From: Alitta virens
Taxonomy: Eukaryota > Annelida > Polychaeta > Phyllodocida > Nereididae
Reading direction: 5' to 3'
Length of the DNA stretch: 64,000 nucleotides
Assembly (NCBI GenBank): GCA_932294295.1
Contig: OW028574.1
Span: 27,908,145 to 27,972,144, forward strand
Shown here piece after piece: positions 1-10,693 of this stretch. The notes under the pieces were generated by a model, which was given only the letters and a program-made list of their open reading frames with translations, did no database searches and had not been told where the DNA came from. A program made the position numbers and the translations under genes. Position 1 is the stretch's first letter, and each line of letters starts with the position of its first letter.

Positions 1-27
1 AGAGGACGAAGCGTGCATTATGATAGC
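1..27 (+). repeat. Partial monomer at left edge
   Basis: The last 27 bases of a monomer whose remainder lies outside the window. It runs from the purine-rich AGAGGACGAAG segment to the GATAGC just before the phase hexamer. The array therefore continues to the left. Confidence 0.95.
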
Positions 28-427
28 CATGTGGGGCACTCGTGCGTAGCGGGGTCAAGGCCGTTGGAGAGGGCCAGGATGCTGACAAGAAAACTAATGA
101 CAACAACGCAACACCGAAGTTAAATACTCTATAATAGCCTTTTGGAACGAAGTGGCACAGTTAAATTATCAAGAGTACACAGCCATGTAGGAAGTGCACT
201 TAGCAGTGAGATGCCAGACTCACACACCGCGCCGATTAAGCAGCAAGTTATGTCCACTTAGCACAGCCAACGAGAGGAAGAGGACGAAGCGTGCAATATG
301 ATAGCCACGTGGGGCAATCGTGCGTAGCGGTGTCAAGGCCGTTGTAGAGGGCCAGGATGCTGACAAGAAAACTAACGACAACAACGCGACACCAAAGTGA
401 AACACTCTATAATAGCCTTATGTTAGT

Positions 428-1386
428 CACGTGGGGCACTCGTGCGTAGCGGGGTCAAGGCCGTTGTAGAGGGCCAGGATGCTGACAAGAAAACCAACGA
501 CAACAACGCAACACTAAAGTGAAATACTCTATAATAGCCTTATGGAATGACGTGGCACAGTTAAATCATCAAGAGTACACACACAGCCATGTAGGAAGTG
601 CACTTAGCAGTGAGATGCCAGACTCACAGGCCGCGCCGATGAAGTAGTAAGGTAGGTGCACTTAGCACAGCCAATGAGAGGAAGAGGACGAAGCGTGCAT
701 TATGATAACCAGGTGGGGCACTCGTGCGTAGCGGGGTCAAGGCCGTTGCAGAGAGCCAGGATGCTGACAAGAAAACAAACGACAACAACGCAACACCGAA
801 GTGAAATACTCTATAGTAGCGTCAGGGAACGACGTGACACAGTTAAATTATCAAGAGTACACAGCCATGTAGGAAGTGCACTTAGCAGTGAGATGCCAGA
901 CTCAGAGACCGCGCCGATGAAGTAGTAAGTTAGGTCCACTTAGCACAGCCAATGAGAGACAGAGGACGAAGCGTGCAGTATGATAGCTACGTGGGGCACT
1001 CTTGCGTTGCGGGGTCAAGGCCGATGTAGAGGGCCAGGATGCTGACAAGAAAACAAACGACAACAACGCAACACCGAAGTTAAATACTCTATAATAGCCT
1101 TTTAGAACGAAGTGGCCCAGTTAAATTATCAAGAGTACACAGTCATGTAGGAAGTGCACTTAGGAGTGAAATGCCAGACTCACAGACCGCGCCGATTAAG
1201 CAGCATGTTATGTCCACTTGGCACAGCCAATGAGAGGAAGAGGACGAAGCGTGCAATATGATAGCCACGAGGGGCACTCGTGCGTAGCGGTGTCAAGCCG
1301 TTGTAGAGGGCCAGGATGCTGACAAGAAAACTAACGACAACAAAGCGACACTAAAGTGAAACACTCTATAATAGCCTTATGTTAGT
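428..1386 (+). repeat. H4 tetramer, L-F-F-S (959 bp)
   Basis: Starts at a TTAGTCACGTGG junction and ends at the next. One G is missing in the S copy near 1,298 (GTCAAGCCG). It has a near-identical partner at 4,865-5,824. Confidence 0.9.
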
Positions 1387-2064
1387 CACGTGGGGCACTC
1401 GTGCGTAGCGGGGTCAAGGCCGTTGTAGAGGGCCAGGATGCTGACAAGAAAACCAACGACAACAACGCAACACTAAAGTGAAATACTCTATAATAGCCTT
1501 ATAGAATGACGTGGCACAGTTAAATTATCAAGAGTACACAGCCATGTAGGAAGTGCACTAAGCAGTGAGATGCCAGACTCACAGACCGCGCCGATTAAGT
1601 AGTAAGGTAGGTCCACTTGGCACAGCCAATCAGAGGCAGAGGACGAAGCGTGCATTATGATAGCCACGTGGGGCACTCGTGCGTAGCGGTGTCAAGGCCG
1701 TTGTAGAGGGCCAGGATGCTGACAAGAAAACTAACGACAACAACGCGACACTAAAGTGAAACACTCTATAATAGCCTTATGTTAGTCACGTGGGGCACTC
1801 GTGCGTAGCAGGGTCAAGGCCGTTGTAGAGGGCCAGGATGCTGACAAGAAAACCAACGACAACAACGCAACACCGAAGTGAAATACTCTATAGTAGCGTC
1901 AGGGAACGACGTGGCACAGTTAAATTATCAAGAGTACACAAAAATGTAGGAAGTGCACTTAGCAGTGAGATGCCAGACTCACAGGCCGCGCCGATGAAGT
2001 AGTAAGTAAGGTCCACTTAGCACAGCCAATAAGAGGCAGAGGACGAAGCGTGCATTATGATAGC

Positions 2065-2070
2065 CACGTG
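2065..2070. promoter_or_regulatory. CACGTG E-box/G-box hexamer (example)
   Basis: The palindromic hexamer CACGTG, in the context CCACGTGGGG, stands at the phase point of most monomers. It is the known core site of bHLH factors (MYC/MAX/USF type) in animals and fungi and of bZIP/bHLH factors in plants. Two recurring subtypes lose it (TACGTG, CACGAG), and single copies have CATGTG or CACATG. In a typical H4 about half of the copies keep it. Binding is an inference only. Confidence 0.5.
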
Positions 2071-2172
2071 GGGCACTCGTGCGTAGCGGGGTCAAGGCCG
2101 TTGGAGAGGGCCAGGATGCTGACAAGAAAACTAACGACAACAACGCAACACCGAAGTTAAATACTCTATAAT

Positions 2173-2189
2173 AGCCTTTTGGAACGAAG
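2173..2189 (-). other. Weak CENP-B-box-like 17-mer (example)
   Basis: On the minus strand the 17-mer CTTCGTTCCAAAAGGCT aligns to the mammalian CENP-B box with 12 of 17 matches, including seven of its nine essential bases (TTCG, the central A, and two G of CGGG). It is present in copies with GGAACGAAG or AGAACGAAG, weakened in GCAACGACG and GGAACGACG copies, and absent from M. The match is imperfect and may be chance. Confidence 0.25.
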
Positions 2190-2301
2190 TGGCACAGTTA
2201 AATTATCAAGAGTACACAGCCATGTAGGAAGTGCACTTAGCAGTGAGATGCCAGACTCACACACCGCGCCGATTAAGCAGCAAGTTATGTCCACTTAGCA
2301 C

Positions 2302-2311
2302 AGCCAATGAG
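2302..2311 (+). promoter_or_regulatory. CCAAT box matching the NF-Y consensus (example)
   Basis: AGCCAATGAG fits the NF-Y consensus RRCCAATSRG at every position; the other common form, AGCCAATCAG, also fits. It lies 34 bp before the CACGTG of the next monomer. F, L, M and N keep it and S lacks it. It is lost in AGCTAATGAG copies (38,009, 39,403, 41,753). Function is inferred from the motif alone. Confidence 0.45.
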
Positions 2312-2342
2312 AGGAAGAGGACGAAGCGTGCAATATGATAGC

Positions 2343-2464
2343 CACGTGGGGCAATCGTGCGTAGCGGTGTCAAGGCCGTTGTAGAGGGCCAGGATGCTGA
2401 CAAGAAAACTAACGACAACAACGCGACACCAAAGTGAAACACTCTATAATAGCCTTATGTTAGT
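2343..2464 (+). repeat. Reference short monomer S (122 bp, internal deletion)
   Basis: Keeps monomer positions 1-114 and joins them to 271-278, losing 156 bp that include the CCAAT motif. The junction reads CCTTATGTTAGT and is the same in all 53 copies, apart from a 1-bp change at 44,034. S copies carry diagnostic GGTGTC (for GGGGTC) and ACGCGACAC (for ACGCAACAC), with three patched exceptions. Many start with CACGAG instead of CACGTG. A TTATG occurs at both deletion ends in some full-length subtypes, which suggests a microhomology-mediated origin. Two copies are 1-2 bp shorter (1,266-1,386 and 9,299-9,418). Confidence 0.94.
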
Positions 2465-2746
2465 CACGTGGGGCACTCGTGCGTAGCGGGGTCAAGGCCG
2501 TTGTAGAGGGCCAGGATGCTGACAAGAAAACCAACGACAACAACGCAACACTAAAGTGAAATACTCTATAATAGCCTTATGGAATGACGTGGCACAGTTA
2601 AATCATCAAGAGTACACACACAGCCATGTAGGAAGTGCACTAAGCAGTGAGATGCCAGACTCACAGACCGCGCCGATTAAGTAGTAAGGTAGGTCCACTT
2701 GGCACAGCCAATCAGAGGCAGAGGACGAAGCGTGCATTATGATAGC
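2465..2746 (+). repeat. Reference monomer L (282 bp)
   Basis: Identical in plan to F but with GTACACACACAGCC where F has GTACACAGCC, two extra CA dinucleotides around monomer position 150. 36 copies have this length, one of them 283 bp because of an extra A (56,478-56,760). L copies sit at fixed places in the higher-order units: after M, directly before N, or first in the 960-bp tetramer. The 4-bp change is therefore inherited by position rather than recurring at random. Confidence 0.93.
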
Positions 2747-2906
2747 CACGTGGGGCACTCGTGCGTAGCGGGGTCAAGGCCGTTGCAGAGGGAAGTGCAC
2801 TTAGCAGTGAGATGCCAGACTCACAGGCCGCGCCGATGAAGTAGTAAGTTAGGTCCGCTTAACACAGCCAATGAGAGGCAGAGGACGAAGCGTGCAATAT
2901 GATAGC
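2747..2906 (+). repeat. Reference medium monomer M (160 bp, internal deletion)
   Basis: Keeps monomer positions 1-46 and 165-278, losing 118 bp that include the CAA-rich, TATAAT-like and CENP-B-box-like segments. The junction GTTGCAGAGGGAAGTGCAC is the same in the 29 copies. Only GG is shared across the breakpoints, so microhomology is minimal. M keeps both CACGTG and CCAAT. It is concentrated in the right half of the window (18 of 29 copies lie between 38 and 60 kb). Confidence 0.94.
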
Positions 2907-3620
2907 CACGTGGGGCACTCATGCGTAGCGGGGTCAAGGCCATTGTAGAGGGCCAGGATGCTGAAAAGAAAACTAACGACAACAACGCAACACCGAAGTT
3001 AAATACTCTATAATAGCCTTTTGCAACGACGTGGCACAGTTAAATTATCAAAAGTACACACACAGCCATGTAGGAAGTGCACTAAGCAGTGAGATGCCAG
3101 ACTCACAGACCGCGCCGATTAAGTAGTAAGGTAGGTCCACTTGGCACAGCCAATGAGAGGCAGAGGACGAAGCGTGCATTATGATAGCCACGTGGGGCAC
3201 TCGTGCGTAGCGGGGTCAAGGCCGTTGCAGAGAGCCAGGATGCTGACAAGAAAACAAACGACAACAACGCAACACCGAAGTGAAATACTCTATAGTAGCG
3301 TCAGGGAACGACGTGACACAGTAAAATTATCAAGAGTACACAGCCATGTAGGAAGTGCACTTAGCAGTGAGATGCCAGACTCACAGACCGCGCCGATGAA
3401 GTAGTAAGTTAGGTCCACTTAGCACAGCCAATGAGAGACAGAGGACGAAGCGTGCAGTATGATAGCTACGTGGGGCACTCGTGCGTTGCGGGGTGAAGGC
3501 CGATGTAGAGGGCCAGGATGCTGACAAGAAAACTAACGACAACAACGCAACACTAAAGTGAAATACTCTATAATAGCCTTATAGAATGACGTGGCACAGT
3601 TAAATTATCAAGAGTACACA

Positions 3621-5245
3621 GCCATGTAGGAAGTGCACTAAGCAGTGAGATGCCAGACTCACAGACCGCGCCGATTAAGTAGTAAGGTAGGTCCACTTGG
3701 CACAGCCAATCAGAGGCAGAGGACGAAGCGTGCATTATGATAGCCACTTGGGGCACTCGTGCGTAGCGGGGTCAAGGCCGTTGCAGAGGGAAGTGCACTT
3801 AGCAGTGAGATGCCAGACTCACAGGCCGCGCTGATGAAGTAGTAAGTTAGGTCCGCTTAACACAGCCAATGAGAGGCAGAGGACGAAGCGTGCAATATGA
3901 TAGCCACGTGGGGCACTCATGCGTAGCGGGGTCAAGGCCATTGTAGAGGGCCAGGATGCTGAAAAGAAAACTAACGACAACAACGCAACACCGAAGTTAA
4001 ATACTCTATAATAGCCTTTTGCAACGACGTGGCACAGTTAAATTATCAAAAGTACACACACAGCCATGTAGGAAGTGCACTAAGCAGTGAGATGCCAGAC
4101 TCGCAGACCGCGCCGATTAAGTAGTAAGGTAGGTCCACTTGGCACAGCCAATGAGAGGCAGAGGACGAAGCGTGCATTATGATAGCCACGTGGGGCACTC
4201 GTGCGTAGCGGGGTCAAGGCCGTTGCAGAGAGCCAGGATGCTGACAAGAAAACAAACGACAACAACGCAACACCGAAGTGAAATACTCTATAGTAGCGTC
4301 AGGGAACGACGTGGCACAGTTAAATTATCAAGGGTACACAAAAATGTAGGAAGTGCACTTAGCAGTGAGATGCCAGACTCACAGGCCGCGCCGATGAAGT
4401 AGTAAGTAAGGTCCACTTAGCACAGCCAATGAGAGGCAGAGGACGAAGCGTGCATTATGATAGCCATGTGGGGCACTCGTGCATAGCGGGGTCAAGGCCG
4501 TTGGAGAGGGCCAGGATGCTGACAAGAAAACTAATGACAACAACGCAACACCGAAGTTAAATACTCTATAATAGCCTTTTGGAACGAAGTGGCACAGTTA
4601 AATTATCAAGAGTACACAGCCATGTAGGAAGTGCACTTAGCAGTGAGATGCCAGACTCACACACCGCGCCGATTAAGCAGCAAGTTATGTCCACTTAGCA
4701 CAGCCAATGAGAGGAAGAGGACGAAGCATGCAATATGATAGCCACGTGGGGCAATCGTGCGTAGCGGTGTCAAGGCCGTTGTAGAGGGCCAGGATGCTGA
4801 CAAGAAAACTAACGACAACAACGCGACACCAAAGTGAAACACTCTATAATAGCCTTATGTTAGTCACGTGGGGCACTCGTGCGTAGCGGGGTCAAGGCCG
4901 TTGTAGAGGGCCAGGATGCTGACAAGAAAACCAACGACAACAACGCAACACTAAAGTGAAATACTCTATAATAGCCTTATGGAATGACGTGGCACAGTTA
5001 AATCATCAAGAGTACACACACAGCCATGTAGGAAGTGCACTTAGCAGTGAGATGCCAGACTCACAGGCCGCGCCGATGAAGTAGTAAGGTAGGTGCACTT
5101 AGCACAGCCAATGAGAGGAAGAGGACGAAGCGTGCATTATGATAACCAGGTGGGGCACTCGTGCGTAGCGGGGTCAAGGCCGTTGCAGAGAGCCAGGATG
5201 CTGACAAGAAAACAAACGACAACAACGCAACACCGAAGTGAAATA
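3621..5245 (+). repeat. Duplicated block, partner about 10,753-12,375
   Basis: Offset 7,132. The right copy starts exactly at the end of the inverted fragment. The copies part near 5,245/12,375, where the left continues TATAGTAGCGTCAGGG and the right TATAATAGCCTTTTGG. Confidence 0.85.
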
Positions 5246-5824
5246 CTCTATAGTAGCGTCAGGGAACGACGTGACACAGTTAAATTATCAAGAGTACACA
5301 GCCATGTAGGAAGTGCACTTAGCAGTGAGATGCCAGACTCAGAGACCGCGCCGATGAAGTAGTAAGTTAGGTCCACTTAGCACAGCCAATGAGAGACAGA
5401 GGACGAAGCGTGCAGTATGATAGCTACGTGGGGCACTCTTGCGTTGCGGGGTCAAGGCCGATGTAGAGGGCCAGGATGCTGACAAGAAAACAAACGACAA
5501 CAACGCAACACCGAAGTTAAATACTCTATAATAGCCTTTTAGAACGAAGTGGCCCAGTTAAATTATCAAGAGTACACAGTCATGTAGGAAGTGCACTTAG
5601 GAGTGAAATGCCAGACTCACAGACCGCGCCGATTAAGCAGCATGTTATGTCCACTTGGCACAGCCAATGAGAGGAAGAGGACGAAGCATGCAATATGATA
5701 GCCACGTGGGGCAATCGTGCGTAGCGGTGTCAAGGCCGTTGTAGAGGGCCAGGATGCTGACAAGAAAACTAACGACAACAACGCGACACCAAAGTGAAAC
5801 ACTCTATAATAGCCTTATGTTAGT
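4865..5824 (+). repeat. H4 tetramer, L-F-F-S (960 bp)
   Basis: Partner of 428-1,386 at offset 4,437, without the 1-bp loss. Its S differs in starting CACGTGGGGCAATCG instead of CACGAGGGGCACTCG, so part of the S has been exchanged with another copy. Confidence 0.9.
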
Positions 5825-7462
5825 CACGTGGGGCACTCGTGCGTAGCGGGGTCAAGGCCATTGTAGAGGGCCAGGATGCTGACAAGAAAACCAACGACAA
5901 CAACGCAACACTAAAGTGAAATACTCTATAATAGCCTTATAGAATGACGTGGCACAGTTAAATTATCAAGAGTACACAGCCATGTAGGAAGTGCACTAAG
6001 CAGTGAGATGCCAGACTCACAGACCGCGCCGATTAAGTAGTAAGGTAGGTCCACTTGGCACAGCCAATCAGAGGCAGAGGACGAAGCGTGCATTATGATA
6101 GCCACGTGGGGCACTCGTGCGTAGCGGTGTCAAGGCCGTTGTAGAGGGCCAGGATGCTGACAAGAAAACTAACGACAACAACGCGACACTAAAGTGAAAC
6201 ACTCTATAATAGCCTTATGTTAGTCACGTGGGGCACTCGTGCGTAGCAGGGTCAAGGCCGTTGTAGAGGGCCAGGATGCTGACAAGAAAACCAACGACAA
6301 CAACGCAACACCGAAGTGAAATACTCTATAGTAGCGTCAGGGAACGACGTGGCACAGTTAAATTATCAAGAGTACACAAAAATGTAGGAAGTGCACTTAG
6401 CAGTGAGATGCCAGACTCACAGGCCGCGCCGATGAAGTAGTAAGTAAGGTCCACTTAGCACAGCCAATAAGAGGCAGAGGACGAAGCGTGCATTATGATA
6501 GCCACGTGGGGCACTCGTGCGTAGCGGGGTCAAGGCCGTTGGAGAGGGCCAGGATGCTGACAAGAAAACTAACGACAACAACGCAACACCGAAGTTAAAT
6601 ACTCTATAATAGCCTTTTGGAACGAAGTGGCACAGTTAAATTATCAAGAGTACACAGCCATGTAGGAAGTGCACTTAGCAGTGAGATGCCAGACTCACAC
6701 ACTGCGCCGATTAAGCAGCAAGTTATGTCCACTTAGCACAGCCAATGAGAGGAAGAGGACGAAGCGTGCAATATGATAGCCACGTGGGGCAATCGTGCGT
6801 AGCGGTGTCAAGGCCGTTGTAGAGGGCCAGGATGCTGACAAGAAAACTAACGACAACAACGCGACACCAAAGTGAAACACTCTATAATAGCCTTATGTTA
6901 GTCACGTGGGGCACTCGTGCGTAGCGGGGTCAAGGCCGTTGTAGAGGGCCAGGATGCTGACAAGAAAACCAACGACAACAACGCAACACTAAAGTGAAAT
7001 ACTCTATAATAGCCTTATGGAATGACGTGGCACAGTTAAATCATCAAGAGTACACACACAGCCATGTAGGAAGTGCACTTAGCAGTGAGATGCCAGACTC
7101 ACAGGCCGCGCCGATGAAGTAGTAAGGTAGGTGCACTTAGCACAGCCAATGAGAGGAAGAGGACGAAGCGTGCATTATGATAACCACGTGGGGCACTCGT
7201 GCGTAGCGGGGTCAAGGCCGTTGCAGAGAGCCAGGATGCTGACAAGAAAACTAATAACAACAACGCAACACTAAAGTGAAATACTCTATAATAGCCTTTT
7301 GGAACGACGTGGCACAGTTAAATTATCAAGAGTACACAGTCATGTAGGAAGTGCACTTAGCAGTGAGATGCCAGACTCACACACCGCGCCGATTAAGCAG
7401 CAAGTTATGTCCACTTAGCACAGCCAATGAGAGGAAGAGGACGAAGCGTGCAATATGATAGC

Positions 7463-7740
7463 CACGAGGGGCACTCGTGCGTAGCGGTGTCAAGGCCGTT
7501 GTAGAGGGCCAGGATGCTGACAAGAAAACTAACGACAACAACGCGACACTAAAGTGAAACACTCTATAATAGCCTTATAGAATGACGTGGCACAGTTAAA
7601 TTATCAAGAGTACACAGCCATGTAGGAAGTGCACTAAGCAGTGAGATGCCAGACTCACAGACCGCGCCGATTAAGTAGTAAGGTAGGTCCACTTGGCACA
7701 GCCAATCAGAGGCAGAGGACGAAGCGTGCATTATGATAGC
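7463..7740 (+). repeat. F copy formed by loss of an S, later switch point
   Basis: S-type (CACGAG, GGTGTC, ACGCGACACTAAAGTGAAACAC) up to CTCTATAATAGCCTTAT, then F-type AGAATGACG. Here the exchange lies 3' of the S-specific bases, unlike at 30,324, so it is an independent event. Confidence 0.9.
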
Positions 7741-8060
7741 CACGTGGGGCACTCGTGCGTAGCGGGGTCAAGGCCGTTGCAGAGGGAAGTGCACTTAGCA
7801 GTGAGATGCCAGACTCACAGGCCGCGCCGATGAAGTAGTAAGTTAGGTCAGCTTAACACAGCCAATCAGAGGCAGAGGACGAAGCGTGCATTATGATAGC
7901 CACGTGGGGCACTCGTGCGTAGCGGGGTCAAGGCCGTTGCAGAGGGAAGTGCACTTAGCAGTGAGATGCCAGACTCAGAGACCGCGCCGATGAAGTAGTA
8001 AGTTAGGTCCACTTAGCACAGCCAATGAGAGACAGAGGACGAAGCGTGCAGTATGATAGC
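7741..8060 (+). repeat. Tandem M-M pair
   Basis: Two consecutive 160-bp M copies. The first has GGTCAGCTTAACAC in place of GGTCCGCTTAACAC near 7,846. The second is followed by a TACGTG subtype, as is the pair at 43,314-43,633. Confidence 0.92.
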
Positions 8061-8460
8061 TACGTGGGGCACTCTTGCGTTGCGGGGTCAAGGCCGATGT
8101 AGAGGGCCAGGATGCTGACAAGAAAACAAACGATAACAACGCAACACCGAAGTTAAATACTCTATAATAGCCTTTTAGAACGAAGTGGCCCAGTTAAATT
8201 ATCAAGAGTACACAGTCATGTAGGAAGTGCACTTAGCAGTGAGATGCCAGACTCACACACCGCGCCGATTAAGCAGCAAGTTATGTCCACTTAGCGCAGC
8301 CAATGAGAGGAAGAGGACGAAGCGTGCAATATGATAGCCACGAGGGGCAATCGTGCGTAGCGGTGTCAAGGCCGTTGTAGAGGGCCAGGATGCTGAAAAG
8401 AAAACTAACGACAACAACGCGACACCAAAGTGAAACACTCTATAATAGCCTTATGTTAGT

Positions 8461-9418
8461 CATGTGGGGCACTCGTGCGTAGCGGGGTCAAGGCCGTTGT
8501 AGAGGGCCAGGATGCTGACAAGAAAACCAACGACAACAACGCAACACTAAAGTGAAATACTCTATAATAGCCTTATGGAATGACGTGGCACAGTTAAATC
8601 ATCAAGAGTACACACACAGCCATGTAGGAAGTGCACTTAGCAGTGAGATGCCAGACTCACAGGCCGCGCCGATGAAGTAGTAAGGTAGGTGCACTTAGCA
8701 CAGCCAATGAGAGGAAGAGGACGAAGCGTGCATTATGATAACCACGTGGGGCACTCGTGCGTAGCGGGGTCAAGGCCGTTGCAGAGAGCCAGGATGCTGA
8801 CAAGAAAACAAACGACAACAACGCAACACCGAAGTGAAATACTCTATAGTAGCGTCAGGGAACGACGTGACACAGTTAAATTATCAAGAGTTCACAGCCA
8901 TGTAGGAAGTGCACTGAGCAGTGAGATGCCAGACTCACAGACCGCGCCGATGAAGTAGTAAGTTAGGTCCACTTAGCACAGCCAATGAGAGACAGAGGAC
9001 GAAGCGTGCAGTATGATAGCTACGTGGGGCACTAATGCGTTGCGGGGTCAAGGCCGATGTAGAGGGCCAGGATGCTGACAAGAAAACTAACGACAACAAC
9101 GCAACACCGAAGTTAAATACTCTATAATAGCCTTTTAGAACGAAGTGGCCCAGTTAAATTATCAAGAGTACACAGTCATGTAGGAAGTGCACTTAGCAGT
9201 GAGATGCCAGACTCACAGACCGCGCCGATTAAGCAGCAAGTTATGTCCACTTAGCACAGCCAATGAGAGGAAGAGGACGAAGCGTGCAATATGATAGACA
9301 CGAGGGGCACTCGTGCGTAGCGGTGTCAAGGCCGTTGTAGAGGGCCAGGATGCTGACAAGAAAACTAACGACAACAACGCGACACTAAAGTGAAACACTA
9401 TAATAGCCTTATGTTAGT
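8461..9418 (+). repeat. H4 tetramer, L-F-F-S (958 bp)
   Basis: The same order, with a 2-bp loss (CT) in the S copy near 9,398, which removes part of the CTCTATAATAG box. It starts CATGTG instead of CACGTG at 8,461, a CpG transition. Confidence 0.88.
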
Positions 9419-10693
9419 CACGTGGGGCACTCGTGCGTAGCGGGGTCAAGGCCGTTGTAGAGGGCCAGGATGCTGACAAGAAAACCAACGACAACAACGC
9501 AACACTAAAGTGAAATACTCTATAATAGCCTTATAGAATGACGTGGCACAGTTAAATTATCAAGAGTACACAGCCATGTAGGAAGCGCACTTAGCAGTGA
9601 GATGCCAGACTCACAGACCGCGCCGATTAAGTACTAAGTTACCTCCACTTGGCACAGCCAATGAGAGGCAGAGGACGAAGTGTGCATTATGATAGCCACG
9701 TGGGGCACTCGTGCGTAGCGGGGTCAAGGCCGTTGTAGAGAGCCAGGATGCTGACAAGAAAACTAATAACAACAACGCAACACTAAAGTGAAATACTCTA
9801 TAATAGCCTTTTGGAACGACGTGGCACAGTTAAATTATCAAGAGTACACAGTCATGTAGGAAGTGCACTAAGCAGTGAGATGCCAGACTCACAGACCGCG
9901 CCGATTAAGTAGTAAGGTAGGTCCACTTGGCACAGCCAATGAGAGGCAGAGGACGAAGCGTGCATTATGATAGCCACGTGGGGCACTCGTGCGTAGCGGG
10001 GTCAAGGCCGTTGCAGAGGGAAGTGCACTTAGCAGTGAGATGCCAGACTCACAGGCCGCGCCGATGAAGTAGTAAGTTAGGTCCGCTTAACACAGCCAAT
10101 GAGAGGCAGAGGACGAAGCGTGCAATATGATAGCCACGTGGGGCACTCATGCGTAGCGGGGTCAAGGCCATTGTAGAGGGCCAGGATGCTGAAAAGAAAA
10201 CTAACGACAACAACGCAACACCGAAGTTAAATACTCTATAATAGCCTTTTGCAACGACGTGGCACAGTTAAATTATCAAAAGTACACACACAGCCATGTA
10301 GGAAGTGCACTAAGCAGTGAGATGCCAGACTCGCAGACCGCGCCGATTAAGTAGTAAGGTAGGTCCACTTGGCACAGCCAATGAGAGGCAGAGGACGAAG
10401 CGTGCATTATGATAGCCACGTGGGGCACTCGTGCGTAGCGGGGTCAAGGCCGTTGCAGAGAGCCAGGATGCTGACAAGAAAACAAACGACAACAACGCAA
10501 CACCGAAGTGAAATACTCTATAGTAGCGTCAGGGAACGACGTGGCACAGTTAAATTATCAAGAGTACACAAAAATGTAGGAAGTGCACTTAGCAGTGAGA
10601 TGCCAGACTCACAGGCCGCGCCGATGAAGTAGTAAGTAAGGTCCACTTAGCACAGCCAATGAGAGACAGAGGACGAAGCGTGCAGTATGATAG

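Larger units (their letters stand above)
2065..2342 (+). repeat. Reference full-length monomer F (278 bp)
   Basis: Chosen as the reference copy. Landmarks in monomer coordinates: CACGTG at 1-6; GTGCGTAGCGGGGTCAAGG at 15-33; an A- and CAA-rich stretch at 60-85; TATAAT-like TCTATAATAG at 101-110; CCTTTTGGAACGAAG at 111-125; GCCATGTAGGAAGTGCAC near 155-172; CCGCGCCGAT at 200-209; CCAAT at 240-244; AGAGGACGAAG at 252-262. It has 136 G+C of 278 and 14 CpG by hand count. 278 is not a multiple of three, so any open frame shifts at every copy. Other F copies differ by scattered substitutions that define position-specific subtypes, for example TACGTG or CACGAG in place of CACGTG. Confidence 0.95.
1..2639 (+). 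repeat. Duplicated block, partner 4,438-7,077
   Basis: The same monomer order and nearly the same sequence at offset 4,437 (4,438 after the 1-bp loss near 1,298). Shared marks include CATGTG with CTAATGAC at the start. Divergence begins at 2,641/7,079, where the left copy continues TAAGCAG and the right TTAGCAG. The true left end is outside the window. Confidence 0.9.
28..4464 (+). repeat. Array region 1: mixed S/M organisation
   Basis: Monomer order: F-S | L-F-F-S | F-S | F-F-S | L-M-L-F-F-M-L-F. The S at 1,266-1,386 lacks one G. One H4 tetramer is at 428-1,386. The two M copies at 2,747 and 3,745 lie in near-duplicate settings (F-M-L or L-M-L). Bases 1-2,639 are repeated in region 2 at an offset of 4,437-4,438 bp. 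I see no gene and no other element here. Confidence 0.93.
4465..8460 (+). repeat. Array region 2: copy of region 1, then M-M run
   Basis: Monomer order: F-S | L-F-F-S | F-S | F-F-S | L-F-F-M-M-F-S. The first part repeats region 1 with the same order and most of the same subtype changes. The copy at 7,463-7,740 is full length although its first half is S-type, so an S has been lost by recombination there. Two M copies follow in tandem. I see nothing else. Confidence 0.92.

Noticed and set aside
1488..1676. Recurring minus-strand 62-codon frame beginning MPHV
   Set aside because: A shadow of the F copy that follows S; same reasoning. It is neither longer nor better conserved than the surrounding non-coding repeat.
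2079..2097. tRNA-like Pol III A-box resemblance (GTGCGTAGCGG) and a weak B-box-like GGGGTCAAGGCC
   Set aside because: The two overlap almost directly, whereas real A and B boxes lie tens of bases apart, and no cloverleaf can be drawn. I see no tRNA or SINE origin.
2165..2174. TCTATAATAG as a bacterial -10 or eukaryotic TATA box
   Set aside because: It recurs in nearly every copy with no gene downstream and no -35 partner. It is kept in S but missing in M. Not supported as a promoter.
2065..2342. Nucleosome-phased monomer length
   Set aside because: 278 bp is neither one (about 170) nor two (about 340) nucleosome repeats, and the 122- and 160-bp forms would break the phase, so I make no such claim.
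2257..2442. Recurring minus-strand 61-codon frame beginning MFHF, hydrophobic and signal-peptide-like
   Set aside because: It exists because the S copy happens to be open in that frame together with the end of the previous monomer. Its hydrophobic look follows from the base composition. I see no conservation beyond the repeat itself.
3141..3404. Recurring plus-strand open frame of 83-89 codons beginning MAQPM or MHLAQPM, seen in dozens of copies
   Set aside because: It is an accidental reading of one F copy. The 278-bp period is not a multiple of three, the frame opens and closes within adjacent copies, it vanishes in M and S, and changes between copies show no sparing of codon third positions by eye. 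No ribosome-binding, promoter or family signal supports it.
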